Shown: positions 35,259 to 43,605, numbered from the stretch's first letter. The stretch: 64,000 nt of DNA from Kineococcus sp. NBC_00420 (GCF_036021035.1 NZ_CP107930.1:5294006-5358005), one strand, 5' to 3'. The notes: generated by a model not told the origin, from the letters alone. Program-made: numbers and translations.

Positions 35259-36881
35259 GTGGAACCCAGCGCTGGTGCGACCCGACGGCTCTACCGCGGT
35301 GGGGCGGTGTACTCACCCGCCGACCCGTTCGCGACGGCGATGCTCGTGGAGGGCTCCTCGGTCGCGTGGGTGGGGCCGGAGGAGGCCGCGTCGGCGTGGA
35401 CGCGGGAGGGTGACGAGGTCGTCGAGCTGGACGGCCGGTTGATCACGCCGGCGTTCGTGGACGCGCACGTGCACCTCACCGAGACGGGTCTGCGCGAGAC
35501 CGGGCTGGACCTCGCGGGGGTCCGCAGCGCGGGGGACCTGCTGGACGCGGTGGCGGCCCGGGCGCGGCCGGGGGAGTTGCTGGCCGGTTTCGGGTGGGAC
35601 GAGTCCCGCTTCGAGGACGGGCGGGTCCCGACGCGCACCGAGCTCGACCGGGCCGCCGGTGGGGTACCGGTCCTGCTGTCTCGGGTGGATGGTCACAGCG
35701 CTCTGGTGTCGACGTCGTTGGCCCAGGCGGCGGCGTTGCGCGGCCTGGAGGGCTGGGACGAGGACGGCTGGGTGCGCCGGGAGGCCCACCACGCGGCGCT
35801 GGAGGCGCGTTGGGACGCGCTGAGCCCGCAGGCGGCGCAGTCCGCCCGCCGGGCCGCCCTGCAGGCCGCGGCGGCCGCGGGGATCGGCACGGTCCACGAG
35901 ATGTCCGGGCCCTGGCTCGCCCCGCCCGGTGACCTGGAGGCGCTGCAGGCGCTCTCGGACGCCGAGGCCCTGCCGGACGTCGTGGGCTACCTCGCGCACC
36001 GGGTCGCTTCGCCCGAAGAGGTCGCCGCGGTCCTGGCGGGGACGAGCGCGCGCCTCGCCGGGGTGGGGGGCGATCTCACGATCGACGGGGCCATCGGTTC
36101 CCGCACGGCCGCGTTGCGCGCCGACTACGCCGACGCCCCCGGGCACCGCGGCTCGCTGCACCTGGACGCGAGCGCCGTGCGGGACCACCTGCACGCCTGC
36201 ACCCGGGCGGGGGTCCAGGCCGCGTTCCACGCCATCGGGGACGCGGCGCTGGCGGTGGTCGTGGAGGCGCTGGAGGCGGTGGCGGGTGACCTGGGGATTC
36301 CGGCGCTGGCCTCGGCGGGTCACCGCGTCGAGCACGCGGTGATGGCGGGGCCGGAGGTGGTGGCGGCGTTGGCGCGGTTCGGGACCTCGCTCAGCGTCCA
36401 GCCCGCGTTCGACGCGCGGTGGGGCGGCCCGGGCGGGTTGTACGAGACCCGCCTCGGGGTGGAGCGGGTGCGGGCGAGCCACCCGTTCGCGGCGTTCGCG
36501 GCGGCCGGGGTGCCGTTGGCGTTCGGGTCGGACACGCCCGTGACCCCGTTCGCGCCGTGGGCTGCGGTGCGGGCGGCGGGGTTCGGGCACGACGAGGCGC
36601 GGGCGGTGTCGGTGCGGGCGGCGTTCCTGGCCCACACGCGGGGCGGTCACCGGCTGGCGGGGCTGGGCCACCCGGGCGTCCTGCGTCCGGGCGCACCGGC
36701 GACCTACGCGGTCTGGGACGTGCAGGACCTCGTGGTGCAGGCTCCCGACCGTCGGTTGTCGGGGTGGAGCACGGACGCCCGTTCGGGGACTCCGGGACTG
36801 CCCGACCTGGGGCCCGGTGCGCCGGAGCCGGTGTGTCGCCGGACCGTCGTCGACGGGGTCGTCGTGCACGACCGGTCCTAG
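35259..36881 (+). CDS. YtcJ-like amidohydrolase
   Basis: The 540-residue protein is a metal-dependent amidohydrolase of the YtcJ/AER type. The first metal site is FVDAHVHLTE (near residue 70). A later GIGTVHEM, histidines in FHAIGD and GHRVEHAV, and AFGSDTPVTPFAPW (catalytic aspartate) complete the active site. YtcJ-type enzymes cleave amide or related bonds, but most substrates are unknown. The start at 35259 is set by the preceding TANNNT box. A 429-base non-coding gap follows. Confidence 0.88.
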   Translation: MEPSAGATRRLYRGGAVYSPADPFATAMLVEGSSVAWVGPEEAASAWTREGDEVVELDGRLITPAFVDAHVHLTETGLRETGLDLAGVRSAGDLLDAVAARARPGELLAGFGWDESRFEDGRVPTRTELDRAAGGVPVLLSRVDGHSALVSTSLAQAAALRGLEGWDEDGWVRREAHHAALEARWDALSPQAAQSARRAALQAAAAAGIGTVHEMSGPWLAPPGDLEALQALSDAEALPDVVGYLAHRVASPEEVAAVLAGTSARLAGVGGDLTIDGAIGSRTAALRADYADAPGHRGSLHLDASAVRDHLHACTRAGVQAAFHAIGDAALAVVVEALEAVAGDLGIPALASAGHRVEHAVMAGPEVVAALARFGTSLSVQPAFDARWGGPGGLYETRLGVERVRASHPFAAFAAAGVPLAFGSDTPVTPFAPWAAVRAAGFGHDEARAVSVRAAFLAHTRGGHRLAGLGHPGVLRPGAPATYAVWDVQDLVVQAPDRRLSGWSTDARSGTPGLPDLGPGAPEPVCRRTVVDGVVVHDRS

Positions 36882-36966
36882 GACACCTGCCGTCGTCCGA
36901 CCCGTTGTCCGACACGCCGGGCGACACGCCGGGCGAGGGCTGCTGGTGGCTGCTCGTGGGTCGGGT

Positions 36967-37000
36967 GTGACCTGCCGCGATGCACGTCGTCGCAGGTCAC
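36967..37000. repeat. Inverted repeat GTGACCTGC/GCAGGTCAC
   Basis: Nine-base perfect arms at 36967-36975 and 36992-37000 lie just upstream of the promoter at 37008. It could be an operator or a terminator of the amidohydrolase gene. A 12-bp direct duplication (CGACACGCCGGG, 36910-36933) lies just before it. Confidence 0.5.
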
Positions 37001-37007
37001 GGGCAGG

Positions 37008-37035
37008 TTGACAGCAGGCGGCGGCTGAGTAGCTT
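37008..37035 (+). promoter_or_regulatory. Consensus housekeeping sigma promoter (TTGACA-N16-TAGCTT)
   Basis: A perfect TTGACA -35 (37008-37013) and a TAGCTT -10 (37030-37035, fitting TANNNT) are 16 bases apart. Transcription should start near 37042. It drives either the small reading frame at 37070 or an untranslated RNA, and may continue into lnt. It is one of the clearest -35/-10 pairs in the window. Confidence 0.6.
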
Positions 37036-37069
37036 CTGAGGTGCAGTCCACGACGAGGAGTACCGATCG

Positions 37070-37261
37070 GTGCGCCGCGCCACCGCCGTTTCAGCCGCAC
37101 CACCTGCGACGACGTGTGGAGCGCTGACCGACCGGAGTGGGCGGGGTCGAGTCCGTGCACCCCTAGACAACGGCACGCACCTCGTGGCCGACGGGGCGCG
37201 CGACGGCACGAAGGGCGCGCGGACTCGACCTGTTGTTCGGCCCCGACTCGACGCGACCTGA
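37070..37261 (+). CDS. Possible small protein or leader RNA upstream of lnt
   Basis: A 63-codon frame starts at GTG 37070, seven bases after a GAGGAG ribosome-like site and downstream of a consensus promoter. Against coding, its third-position GC is clearly lower than in neighbouring genes, the product is arginine-rich and without recognisable motif, and an inverted repeat (37145-37158 with 37217-37230, 13 of 14 matches) lies within it. It may be a structured RNA rather than a gene. Confidence 0.3.
   Translation: MRRATAVSAAPPATTCGALTDRSGRGRVRAPLDNGTHLVADGARDGTKGARTRPVVRPRLDAT
37145..37230. repeat. Inverted repeat with 14-base arms inside the 37-kb transcript
   Basis: GGTCGAGTCCGTGC (37145-37158) and GCGCGGACTCGACC (37217-37230) could form a long-range stem around a 58-base loop. 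The single mismatch would be a G-U pair in RNA. This supports a structured RNA in the gap before lnt. Confidence 0.5.
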
Positions 37262-37298
37262 CGCGACCCGCGGTGGCCCCGTTCCCACCTCTCTCGCT

Positions 37299-37304
37299 TA
37301 CCCT
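37299..37304 (+). promoter_or_regulatory. -10 box (TACCCT) of lnt
   Basis: TACCCT ends six bases before the lnt ATG at 37311, so lnt probably has its own leaderless promoter besides any readthrough from 37008. Confidence 0.42.
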
Positions 37305-37310
37305 CGCGGG

Positions 37311-38966
37311 ATGCGCGTGCGACCGGCCGATCCTGCTCCTGCGAAGCTGCCGGTGGCGCTGCTGCTGGCCCTCGCGGGTGGTGTCGCCACGTGGGCGGCG
37401 TTCCCCGGGTCCCTCTCGACGTCGGGATGGTGGCCCACCGCCGTCCTGGGCATCGCCCTGCTGAGCCTGGCCACCCACGGGGTGCGCGCGCGGCGCGGGT
37501 TCCTGGCCGGCCTCCTCTTCGGCCTCGCGTTCATGTTCCCCCTGCTGGCCTGGAGCGGGACCTACGTCGGCCTGCTCCCCTGGTCGGCCCTCTCCATCCT
37601 CTGTGCGCTCTTCTACGCCGTCCTGGGGACCTTCCTGCCCCGCCTGCAGCGGGCCCGCTGGGGGACGGCGCCGCTGGCTGTCGCCGCCGGTTGGGTGGGC
37701 GTGGAGGCAGCACGTCTGCGGGTGCCGTTCGAAGGGTTCCCGTGGGGGCGCATCGCCTTCTCCCAGGCCGACTCCCCGACCCTCGGGCTCGCCGCGCTGG
37801 GCGGTTCGCCCGCAGTGACGTTCGGGACGGCCCTCGCCGGGGCGCTGCTGGCCTCCGCGGTGCTCGCGCTGTTCCGTCTGCCCGCCCCCCTCGGTGCGGT
37901 GCGAAGCGCCCCACGACTGCGTCCAGCGGTGGTGTCCCTGCTCGTGGCCGTGCTGGTCACCTGGGCGGGCGCGCTCGTCCCGCGCCCGACGGGGGAGGAG
38001 GACGGCACCAGACGCATCGCCGCGGTCCAGGGCAACGTTCCCGAGGCCGGGCTGGAGTTCAACGCCGAACGCCGCGCAGTCCTCGACAACCACGCCGGTG
38101 CCACCCAGGCCCTCGCGGCCGAGGTCCGGGCGGGAACGGCTCAGCAGCCGGACCTCGTGCTGTGGCCGGAGAACTCCAGCGACATCGATCCCTACGAGAA
38201 CGCCGACGCGCAGGCCGTCATCGAGTCCGCGGCCGCCGCCATCGGCGCTCCCGTGCTCGTCGGGGCCGTCCTCGACGGTCCCGGCCGCTTCGTCTCCAAC
38301 ACGGGGATCGTGGTGACCCCTCAGGACGGTCTCGCCGGGGCGCTCGAGGACGACAGCCGGCACTACGTGAAGCAGCGACCGGCCCCGTTCGCGGAGTACA
38401 TGCCCTACCGCTCCTTCTTCCGGATGTTCAGCGACAAGGTCGACCTCGTCACCCGGGACTTCGTCCACGGTGACCACGTCGGGCTGCTGCGGATGGACGA
38501 CGTCCGGGTCGGTGACGTCATCTGCTTCGAGGTCGCCTTCGACGACACCGTCCGCGACTCCGTGCGGGCCGGCGCGCAGTTCCTCGTCGTCCAGACCAAC
38601 AACGCGACGTTCGGCTACTCCGGTGAGGCCGTCCAGCAGCTCGCGATGTCGCGGCTGCGGGCCGTGGAGAGCGGGCGGGCCGTCGTGCAGATCTCCACGG
38701 TCGGGGTCAGCTCGATCATCAGCCCCGACGGAACGGCCCACGACGAGAGCACGTTGTTCACCCAGGACGTCCTCCAGGGAGATGTTGTGCTGCGTTCCAC
38801 CGAGACGATCGCGACGAAGGTCGGGGCCGGACCCGAGTACGTGCTGAGCGGCCTCGCGCTGCTCCTGCTGCTGACCGCCCGCCGCGGCACCCGGCCCGAC
38901 CGCCGTGGCCGGGGCACCCGGCGGCGGGTCCCCGACGCGCCCACGGGTGATCCGGTGTCGGCGTGA
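37311..38966 (+). CDS. lnt: Apolipoprotein N-acyltransferase
   Basis: Lnt adds the third acyl chain to lipoproteins at the membrane. The 551-residue protein has about six N-terminal helices, then a nitrilase-like domain. Catalytic positions are visible: glutamate in LVLWPENSS, lysine in HYVKQRPAPFAEYMPYR and cysteine in GDVICFEVAF. A final helix (VLSGLALLLLL) and a basic tail follow. The ATG at 37311 is set by the TACCCT box. Unlike mycobacteria, no polyprenol-mannose synthase domain or adjacent ppm1 is present. The stop overlaps fxsA by four bases. Confidence 0.92.
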   Translation: MRVRPADPAPAKLPVALLLALAGGVATWAAFPGSLSTSGWWPTAVLGIALLSLATHGVRARRGFLAGLLFGLAFMFPLLAWSGTYVGLLPWSALSILCALFYAVLGTFLPRLQRARWGTAPLAVAAGWVGVEAARLRVPFEGFPWGRIAFSQADSPTLGLAALGGSPAVTFGTALAGALLASAVLALFRLPAPLGAVRSAPRLRPAVVSLLVAVLVTWAGALVPRPTGEEDGTRRIAAVQGNVPEAGLEFNAERRAVLDNHAGATQALAAEVRAGTAQQPDLVLWPENSSDIDPYENADAQAVIESAAAAIGAPVLVGAVLDGPGRFVSNTGIVVTPQDGLAGALEDDSRHYVKQRPAPFAEYMPYRSFFRMFSDKVDLVTRDFVHGDHVGLLRMDDVRVGDVICFEVAFDDTVRDSVRAGAQFLVVQTNNATFGYSGEAVQQLAMSRLRAVESGRAVVQISTVGVSSIISPDGTAHDESTLFTQDVLQGDVVLRSTETIATKVGAGPEYVLSGLALLLLLTARRGTRPDRRGRGTRRRVPDAPTGDPVSA

Positions 38967-39490
38967 GCGCCTCCTTCCTCCCCCCGGTGCGCCGGCGCCG
39001 CTGGACGTCGTGGATCCCGGTGGGCCTGGTGGTGCTGCTGGCGCTGGAGGTCTGGCTGCTCGTCCAGCTCGGGCACCTCGTCGGCGGTGGCTGGGTGTTC
39101 GTGCTGATCGTCGCCGAGACGTTCGGCGGGGCTCTCGTGCTGCGCCGGGCCGGGCGCAGGGCGGTGGCGGCGTTCCGCCAGACGGCGTCGGTGCCCTTCG
39201 GGGCGCCCGTCCCCGGCCAGCAGCCCGGCGTCGTCGGCAACGCCGTCCTCGCGGGGGCCGGTGGCGTGCTGCTCATCCTGCCCGGCCTGATCAGCGACGT
39301 CGTGGGCCTGCTGTGCATCCTGCCGCCGACGCGCCGGCTGCTGCGCGCCCTCTTCGTCCGCCTGGTGCGGACCCGGGTGGAACGCGCCGTGCGCGAGGCC
39401 GGGGGCGCGGTCGTCGTGGGTGACGTCGTCCGGGACGACGACATCGTCGACGGTGAGGTCGTCGAGGACCCGCGCGAACTCGGTCGCTGA
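38963..39490 (+). CDS. fxsA: FxsA family membrane protein
   Basis: The 175-residue protein has the FxsA layout: two N-terminal helices with LEVWLLVQLGHLVGGGWVF, then the conserved VGNAVLAGAGGVLLILPGLISDVVGLLCILPPTR. Its C-terminal tail is acidic. In E. coli FxsA interferes with phage T7 exclusion by F plasmid; the role in actinobacteria is unknown. It overlaps lnt by four bases (GTGA) and is followed by a strong bidirectional terminator shared with the convergent rbpA. Confidence 0.87.
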   Translation: MSASFLPPVRRRRWTSWIPVGLVVLLALEVWLLVQLGHLVGGGWVFVLIVAETFGGALVLRRAGRRAVAAFRQTASVPFGAPVPGQQPGVVGNAVLAGAGGVLLILPGLISDVVGLLCILPPTRRLLRALFVRLVRTRVERAVREAGGAVVVGDVVRDDDIVDGEVVEDPRELGR

Positions 39491-39510
39491 CCCCGACCGG
39501 CAGCTCCGGA

Positions 39511-39556
39511 CACCACGAAGGCCGGCCCACCAGGTGGTGGACCGGCCTTCGTGGTG
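39511..39556. terminator. Bidirectional terminator between fxsA and rbpA
   Basis: Perfect 15-base arms, CACCACGAAGGCCGG (39511-39525) and CCGGCCTTCGTGGTG (39542-39556), with CCCACC/GGTGG pairing inside, form a long stem between convergent stops. No T-tract is present, but the position and strength support termination in both directions. Confidence 0.85.
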
Positions 39557-39565
39557 CGCGCTGGC

Positions 39566-39913
39566 TCAGGCGCTGCGCTTGATCAGTTCGCGGCTGCGGA
39601 GCAGCGCGAGCCTCTCGTCGAGCAGGACTTCCAGTTCGGCGATGGTGCGACGCTCCAGGAGCATGTCCCAGTGCGTACGCGCCGGCTTGCCGGCCTTGCG
39701 CTCCGGTGCGTCGGTGTCCGCACGCAGGGCTTCTGCCCCGCAGCGGCACTCCCACAACGGAGGCACGTCGGCCTCCAGCGACATCGGCACCACGACCGTG
39801 TGCCCCTCGGGGCAGTTGTACGTGACCATCTGGCGCTCGGCCGGTTCGACACCGGACTCGCTCTCGAGGCTCGCGGCTCCGAGGCGGGACCCTCGCAGGT
39901 TGCGCTCGCTCAT
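39566..39913 (-). CDS. rbpA: RNA polymerase-binding protein RbpA
   Basis: RbpA is the actinobacterial transcription factor that stabilises the housekeeping-sigma holoenzyme and open complexes. The 115-residue protein has the N-terminal MSERNLRGSRLGAASLES tail, a zinc-type core domain with NCPEGH and WECRCGAEA, a basic linker KAGKPARTHWDMLLERR and the sigma-interaction helix IAELEVLLDERLALLR. A sequence matching a SigR-type promoter stands 75 bases upstream. A terminator shared with fxsA follows. Confidence 0.95.
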   Translation of the reverse strand: MSERNLRGSRLGAASLESESGVEPAERQMVTYNCPEGHTVVVPMSLEADVPPLWECRCGAEALRADTDAPERKAGKPARTHWDMLLERRTIAELEVLLDERLALLRSRELIKRSA

Positions 39914-39987
39914 AGTGACCTCCCCATCGTCCCCCTCGTCACGGCTACTCCCGCGGTCCGGGGAGAGTGAAGGGGACTTGATGGTTG

Positions 39988-40013
39988 AACGCCGTGACGA
40001 CCCCCGCTGTTCC
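39988..40013 (-). promoter_or_regulatory. rbpA: SigR-type (thiol-oxidative stress) promoter of rbpA
   Basis: On the minus strand GGAAC (40013-40009) is followed by exactly 18 bases and GTT (39990-39988). This matches the Streptomyces SigR consensus GGAAT-N18-GTT. rbpA is a known SigR target in Streptomyces coelicolor. The start would fall near 39980, leaving a leader of about 65 bases. Confidence 0.65.
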
Positions 40014-40069
40014 GCGACTTCCGCACTCGGAGTGTGGAGGTCATGTGCGCAGCGAGGTTGATTGGTTAC

Positions 40070-41434
40070 TCAGCGTACTGGATCGGTACCTCGGCGTGCC
40101 TGCTGAACCCCGGCATCCACATCTACCCTCGACAGGAGCAACGCCCCCACCACGAAGAAGACCAGCAACGCCATCAGCGCCGGGCGGTAGGAACCGGTCA
40201 GTTGCGCGACCAGCCCGAAGACCAGTGTGCCCAGCCAGCTCGTCCCCCGCTCGCCGGCCTGGTAGAGGCTGAAGTACTCCGCCTCCGCCCCCACCGGCAC
40301 CAGCCGGCTGTAGAGCGAGCGCGACAGGGCCTGCGTCCCCCCGAGTACCACTCCGATGAGCACGGCCAGACCCAGCCACGTCGGGAACGCACCCCGTGGG
40401 ACCCCGAAGGCGATCACCACGACCACCGTCCACAGGCCCAGCCCACCCATGACGGTCCGCTTCGCCCCGAACCGACCGGCGAGGCGGCCGAAGAGCAGCG
40501 CCCCGAGGAACGCGACGCCCTGCACCAGCAGGATCGTGGTCAGCAACTGCGCCTGGCTGAAGCCGAGCTCCTCCTGGCCGTAGACGCTCGCCGCCGCGAT
40601 GACGGTCTGGATGCCGTCGTTGAAGATCAGGTACGCCACCAGGAACCGCAGCACCTGGGGGTGGGCCGGCAACCCGCGCAGGGTGGCGATCAGCTGGCGC
40701 ACCGGCGCCGTCAGGGACCCCTGCGCACCGGGCGCGAGGTCGAGCACCGGGCGGGCCGGCAACCGCCGCAGACCGAAGAACGGCACGAACGTGAACAGTC
40801 CCCACCACAGCCCGGCCGAGGCCAGCGAGACCCGCACCGCCCACTCGTCGTCGAGACCGAAGGTCGACGGCGTGGACACCAGCAGCAGGTTGATCGCCAG
40901 CAGCAGGAAACCCCCGAGGTAGCCCGCGGCCCACCCGCGCGAGGAGACCTCGTCGCGGTCCTCCGGGGCCGCGACGTCGCAGAGCAGCGCGTCGTTGACC
41001 ACCAGGGAGCAGACCAGGCTGACGACCGCGACGAGGGCCAGCAGGACCCCCAGCCACCACCGGTCCCCACCCATCGCGACCATCGCCGTCCCGGCCGCCG
41101 CGCCGACCCAGGCGAAACCGGCCAGCAGGCGGTGCCGGTGACGGCTGCGGTCGGCCAGCGCCCCCACGAAGGGCAGCACCAGCGCCGCGAGGATCGTCGC
41201 CAGGGTGATCGTGTAGAGCGCCAGCGAACCCGGGGCGATCGGCAACCCCAGCACGGACAGGGTGCGGGCGCAGCCGTCCGGCGCCTCCGGGCACGCCGCC
41301 CGGCGGGCCAGCACCGTGAGGTAGGGCGCGAACAGGACCGTCTGGGTCGTGGTGACGAACGCGGAGTTGGCCCAGTCGTAGACGTACCAGGAACGACGCG
41401 CCCGCCCCAGGGCCGGGTCGAGCGTCGTGCTCAC
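40070..41434 (-). CDS. MFS transporter, UMF1/Atg22-like
   Basis: The protein of about 454 residues has 12 predicted membrane helices and the UMF1/Atg22-like N-terminus RRSWYVYDWANSAFVTTTQT. Other family marks are PFVGALADRSRHRHRLL (major-facilitator loop) and FLVAYLIFNDGIQTVIAAAS. The substrate is unknown; relatives have been linked to amino-acid export. I favour the GTG at 41434, which overlaps the stop of the glycerophosphodiesterase gene in GTGA, over the track-length start at 41443. It is the last gene of a VanY-GDPD-MFS operon. Confidence 0.85.
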   Translation of the reverse strand: MSTTLDPALGRARRSWYVYDWANSAFVTTTQTVLFAPYLTVLARRAACPEAPDGCARTLSVLGLPIAPGSLALYTITLATILAALVLPFVGALADRSRHRHRLLAGFAWVGAAAGTAMVAMGGDRWWLGVLLALVAVVSLVCSLVVNDALLCDVAAPEDRDEVSSRGWAAGYLGGFLLLAINLLLVSTPSTFGLDDEWAVRVSLASAGLWWGLFTFVPFFGLRRLPARPVLDLAPGAQGSLTAPVRQLIATLRGLPAHPQVLRFLVAYLIFNDGIQTVIAAASVYGQEELGFSQAQLLTTILLVQGVAFLGALLFGRLAGRFGAKRTVMGGLGLWTVVVVIAFGVPRGAFPTWLGLAVLIGVVLGGTQALSRSLYSRLVPVGAEAEYFSLYQAGERGTSWLGTLVFGLVAQLTGSYRPALMALLVFFVVGALLLSRVDVDAGVQQARRGTDPVR

Positions 41435-42231
41435 GAGGACCACTCACCGCGGGCGAGCAGGACCTCGCGCAGGACGTCGGCGCGGTCGGTGATGATCCCG
41501 TCGACCCCGAGGTCGAGGAGAGCACCGATCTGCACGGCGTCGTCGACGGTCCAGACGTGCACCTGCGCGCCCGCACCGTGCACGGCGTCGACGAAGCGCC
41601 GGGACACCACCTCGACCCCGTTCTGGCGCACCGGGACCTGCACGGCGTCGACCCCGGCCAGGGCCCGCCGCACCAGCGGCGGGGTGCGCAGACCGGTCCC
41701 CACCAGGGCCAGGGCGGTGGAGCGCGAGGACGCCGACGTCGCCTCGGCCCCGCCGACGGCGGTCAGCGCGGCCCGGCGACGGTCCTCCGCGAACGCTGTC
41801 ACCAGGACCCGACCGTGCGCCCTCGTCCGACGCAGCACCGCGTCCAGTCCCGGGATCGCCGAGGTCGTCTTCACGTCGAGGTTGAACCGGGCCTGCGGGA
41901 ACGAGCCCAGGACGTCCTCCAGCCGGGGGACCGGTTCCCGCCCGGCGATGCGGGCGCGGCGGACCTGCGCCCAGGGCGTCCTCGCCAGTTCACCCCGCAG
42001 GTCGGTGACCCGGTCCAGGCGCTCGTCGTGGAAGGCGAGCAGCTCACCGTCGGCCGTGGCCCGCACGTCGGTCTCCAGGTAGCGGTACCCCAGCTCCACC
42101 GCCGCCGCGAAGGCCGGCAGCGAGTTCTCCAGCCCAGCGAGCTCAGGGGTGGCGGAGAAGCCGCGGTGGGCCATCGCGATCGGTCCCTCCCACGCGCAGA
42201 ACGCGTGCCGGGCCGGCGGCCGGGGAACCAT
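41431..42231 (-). CDS. Glycerophosphodiester phosphodiesterase
   Basis: The 266-residue TIM-barrel enzyme hydrolyses glycerophosphodiesters to glycerol 3-phosphate and an alcohol. Motifs include AHRGFSATPELAGLENSLPA (catalytic His and Arg), YLETDVRATADGELLAFHDERLDR (metal ligands and second histidine), FNLDVKT and the C-terminal VHVWTVDDA and DGIITDRAD. No signal peptide is seen, so it is probably cytoplasmic. Its ATG shares a base with the stop of the VanY-like gene (TGATG), and its stop overlaps the MFS start. Confidence 0.92.
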   Translation of the reverse strand: MVPRPPARHAFCAWEGPIAMAHRGFSATPELAGLENSLPAFAAAVELGYRYLETDVRATADGELLAFHDERLDRVTDLRGELARTPWAQVRRARIAGREPVPRLEDVLGSFPQARFNLDVKTTSAIPGLDAVLRRTRAHGRVLVTAFAEDRRRAALTAVGGAEATSASSRSTALALVGTGLRTPPLVRRALAGVDAVQVPVRQNGVEVVSRRFVDAVHGAGAQVHVWTVDDAVQIGALLDLGVDGIITDRADVLREVLLARGEWSS

Positions 42232-43526
42232 CAGTCGGTGAACTCCCAGTGCCACGGTTCGAACTGCCCACCGCGGTTCTGCGCCCACGCGGGGTTGATC
42301 CAGCCGTAGAGGGCGGCGTTGCGGTCCATCCACAGGTGCTGCGGCGAGCCGGCGTTCTGGATCCCACCGCCGAGGTCGACGGCGATGCCCAACCCGTGAC
42401 GGCTCGTGCCCGGCGTCGCGGCGAGTCCGGGTTTGCGCTGCTTGACGTCGATCTGCTCGGCCAGCGTCCGGTAGGAGTCGGTGACCGGGATGTTGGTGCC
42501 GAAGGCCTCGGCGTAGGCGGTGTTCAGCGCCGCGAACGCGTTCGCCGCGTCGGAGCGCAGGACGTGGTTCGGTGCACTCGCCAACGGGCACAGGGCACTG
42601 CGGGGGATGAGCCCGTTCGCGTACCCGGCGAGGCTGATGTCGGTATTGCAGTCGCCGACCGCGCCGTAGCCACCGGAGGAGGCGGCGGCGAGGGCCGCGT
42701 CGGCCTGGGCCTTCGCGGTGGCCAGGTTGGCCGCGCGTTCGGCGTCGGAGTTCGCCGTGCCGGCGGCGGTGCTCTGCAGGACGGCGAGGGCGGCGACCTG
42801 CGTGCGCTGCTGGGCGAGCAGACCGTCGGCCTGCTGCTTGGCCGAGGTGGCGATGTCGGCCTGGGTCTGCGCCTCCAGGCGGGCGGCGGCGGCCTTCTGG
42901 GTGGCGTCGATCTGGTCGCGCTGGGCCTGTTCGTAGGCCTCGACGGCGTTGCTGCGGCCGTCGCCGATGCGCTTCACCGAGGCGAGGGCGCTGGCGGTGT
43001 CGTCGGTCGCTCCGCCCCGTAGGACGTCGACCAGACCCGAGTACTCCCGCAACCCACCCGCACCACCGCGGTAGGACGACGCCGCCCACTGCCCCAGGTC
43101 CTTCTTGCCCTCGGCCAGGGTGATCTCGGCCTGGCGCAGCCGCTCCTGCTGGACCGCCTCCTGGTCCACGGCGGCCCGCCGTGCCTCGTCGGCCTGCTGG
43201 AAGTTCTCCAGGGCCGTGCTGGCCTGCTTCGCGAGGGCGTCCAACTGCGACTGCGCCGCGTCGAGCTGGGACTGCACCTGCGCGGCCTGCGCCGCGGACG
43301 CCGCGGCCTGGCGCTGCGCCTCGGCGAGCTGCTGCGGGGAGGGCGTGTCGGTCCCGACGGAGATGGGGGTGATGGAGGCGGGCGTGACGGTGACCGCCGT
43401 CGCGGGCGCGACGACGCCCAGGCTCAGGCAGCTGCTGCCGACCACCGCTCCGGCCAGGAGCAGGGTCGCGCGCAGTCGCTGCGAGCGGCGGGCGGGGCGG
43501 GCCTGCGGTGAGAGCACGTCGTGCAC
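42231..43526 (-). CDS. Secreted VanY-like D-Ala-D-Ala carboxypeptidase with coiled-coil region
   Basis: The protein of about 431 residues has a basic N-terminus, a hydrophobic signal (LLLAGAVVGSSCLSLGVV), a long Ala/Gln-rich coiled coil (about 65-255) and a C-terminal VanY peptidase domain. Zinc ligands appear in TSRHGLGIAVDLGG and EPWHWEF. Coiled coil plus peptidase is a cell-wall hydrolase layout. The GTG at 43526 is favoured because TAGTGT (43611-43606) would start transcription near 43599, inside the longer frame that opens at 43643. It leads the operon with GDPD and MFS genes. Confidence 0.82.
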   Translation of the reverse strand: MHDVLSPQARPARRSQRLRATLLLAGAVVGSSCLSLGVVAPATAVTVTPASITPISVGTDTPSPQQLAEAQRQAAASAAQAAQVQSQLDAAQSQLDALAKQASTALENFQQADEARRAAVDQEAVQQERLRQAEITLAEGKKDLGQWAASSYRGGAGGLREYSGLVDVLRGGATDDTASALASVKRIGDGRSNAVEAYEQAQRDQIDATQKAAAARLEAQTQADIATSAKQQADGLLAQQRTQVAALAVLQSTAAGTANSDAERAANLATAKAQADAALAAASSGGYGAVGDCNTDISLAGYANGLIPRSALCPLASAPNHVLRSDAANAFAALNTAYAEAFGTNIPVTDSYRTLAEQIDVKQRKPGLAATPGTSRHGLGIAVDLGGGIQNAGSPQHLWMDRNAALYGWINPAWAQNRGGQFEPWHWEFTD

Positions 43527-43605
43527 GTCCAGTGTGGTCGGGGGCGCTGGCCCGGTGTGGCTGCGTCGGAGTCGTGTGGAGGTCCGGTGCGGACCGTCGG
43601 GCCGG

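Noticed and set aside
37070..37261. Confident protein-coding gene with its own promoter
   Set aside because: Third-position GC is low for this genome and the product lacks motifs, so it is listed only at low confidence.
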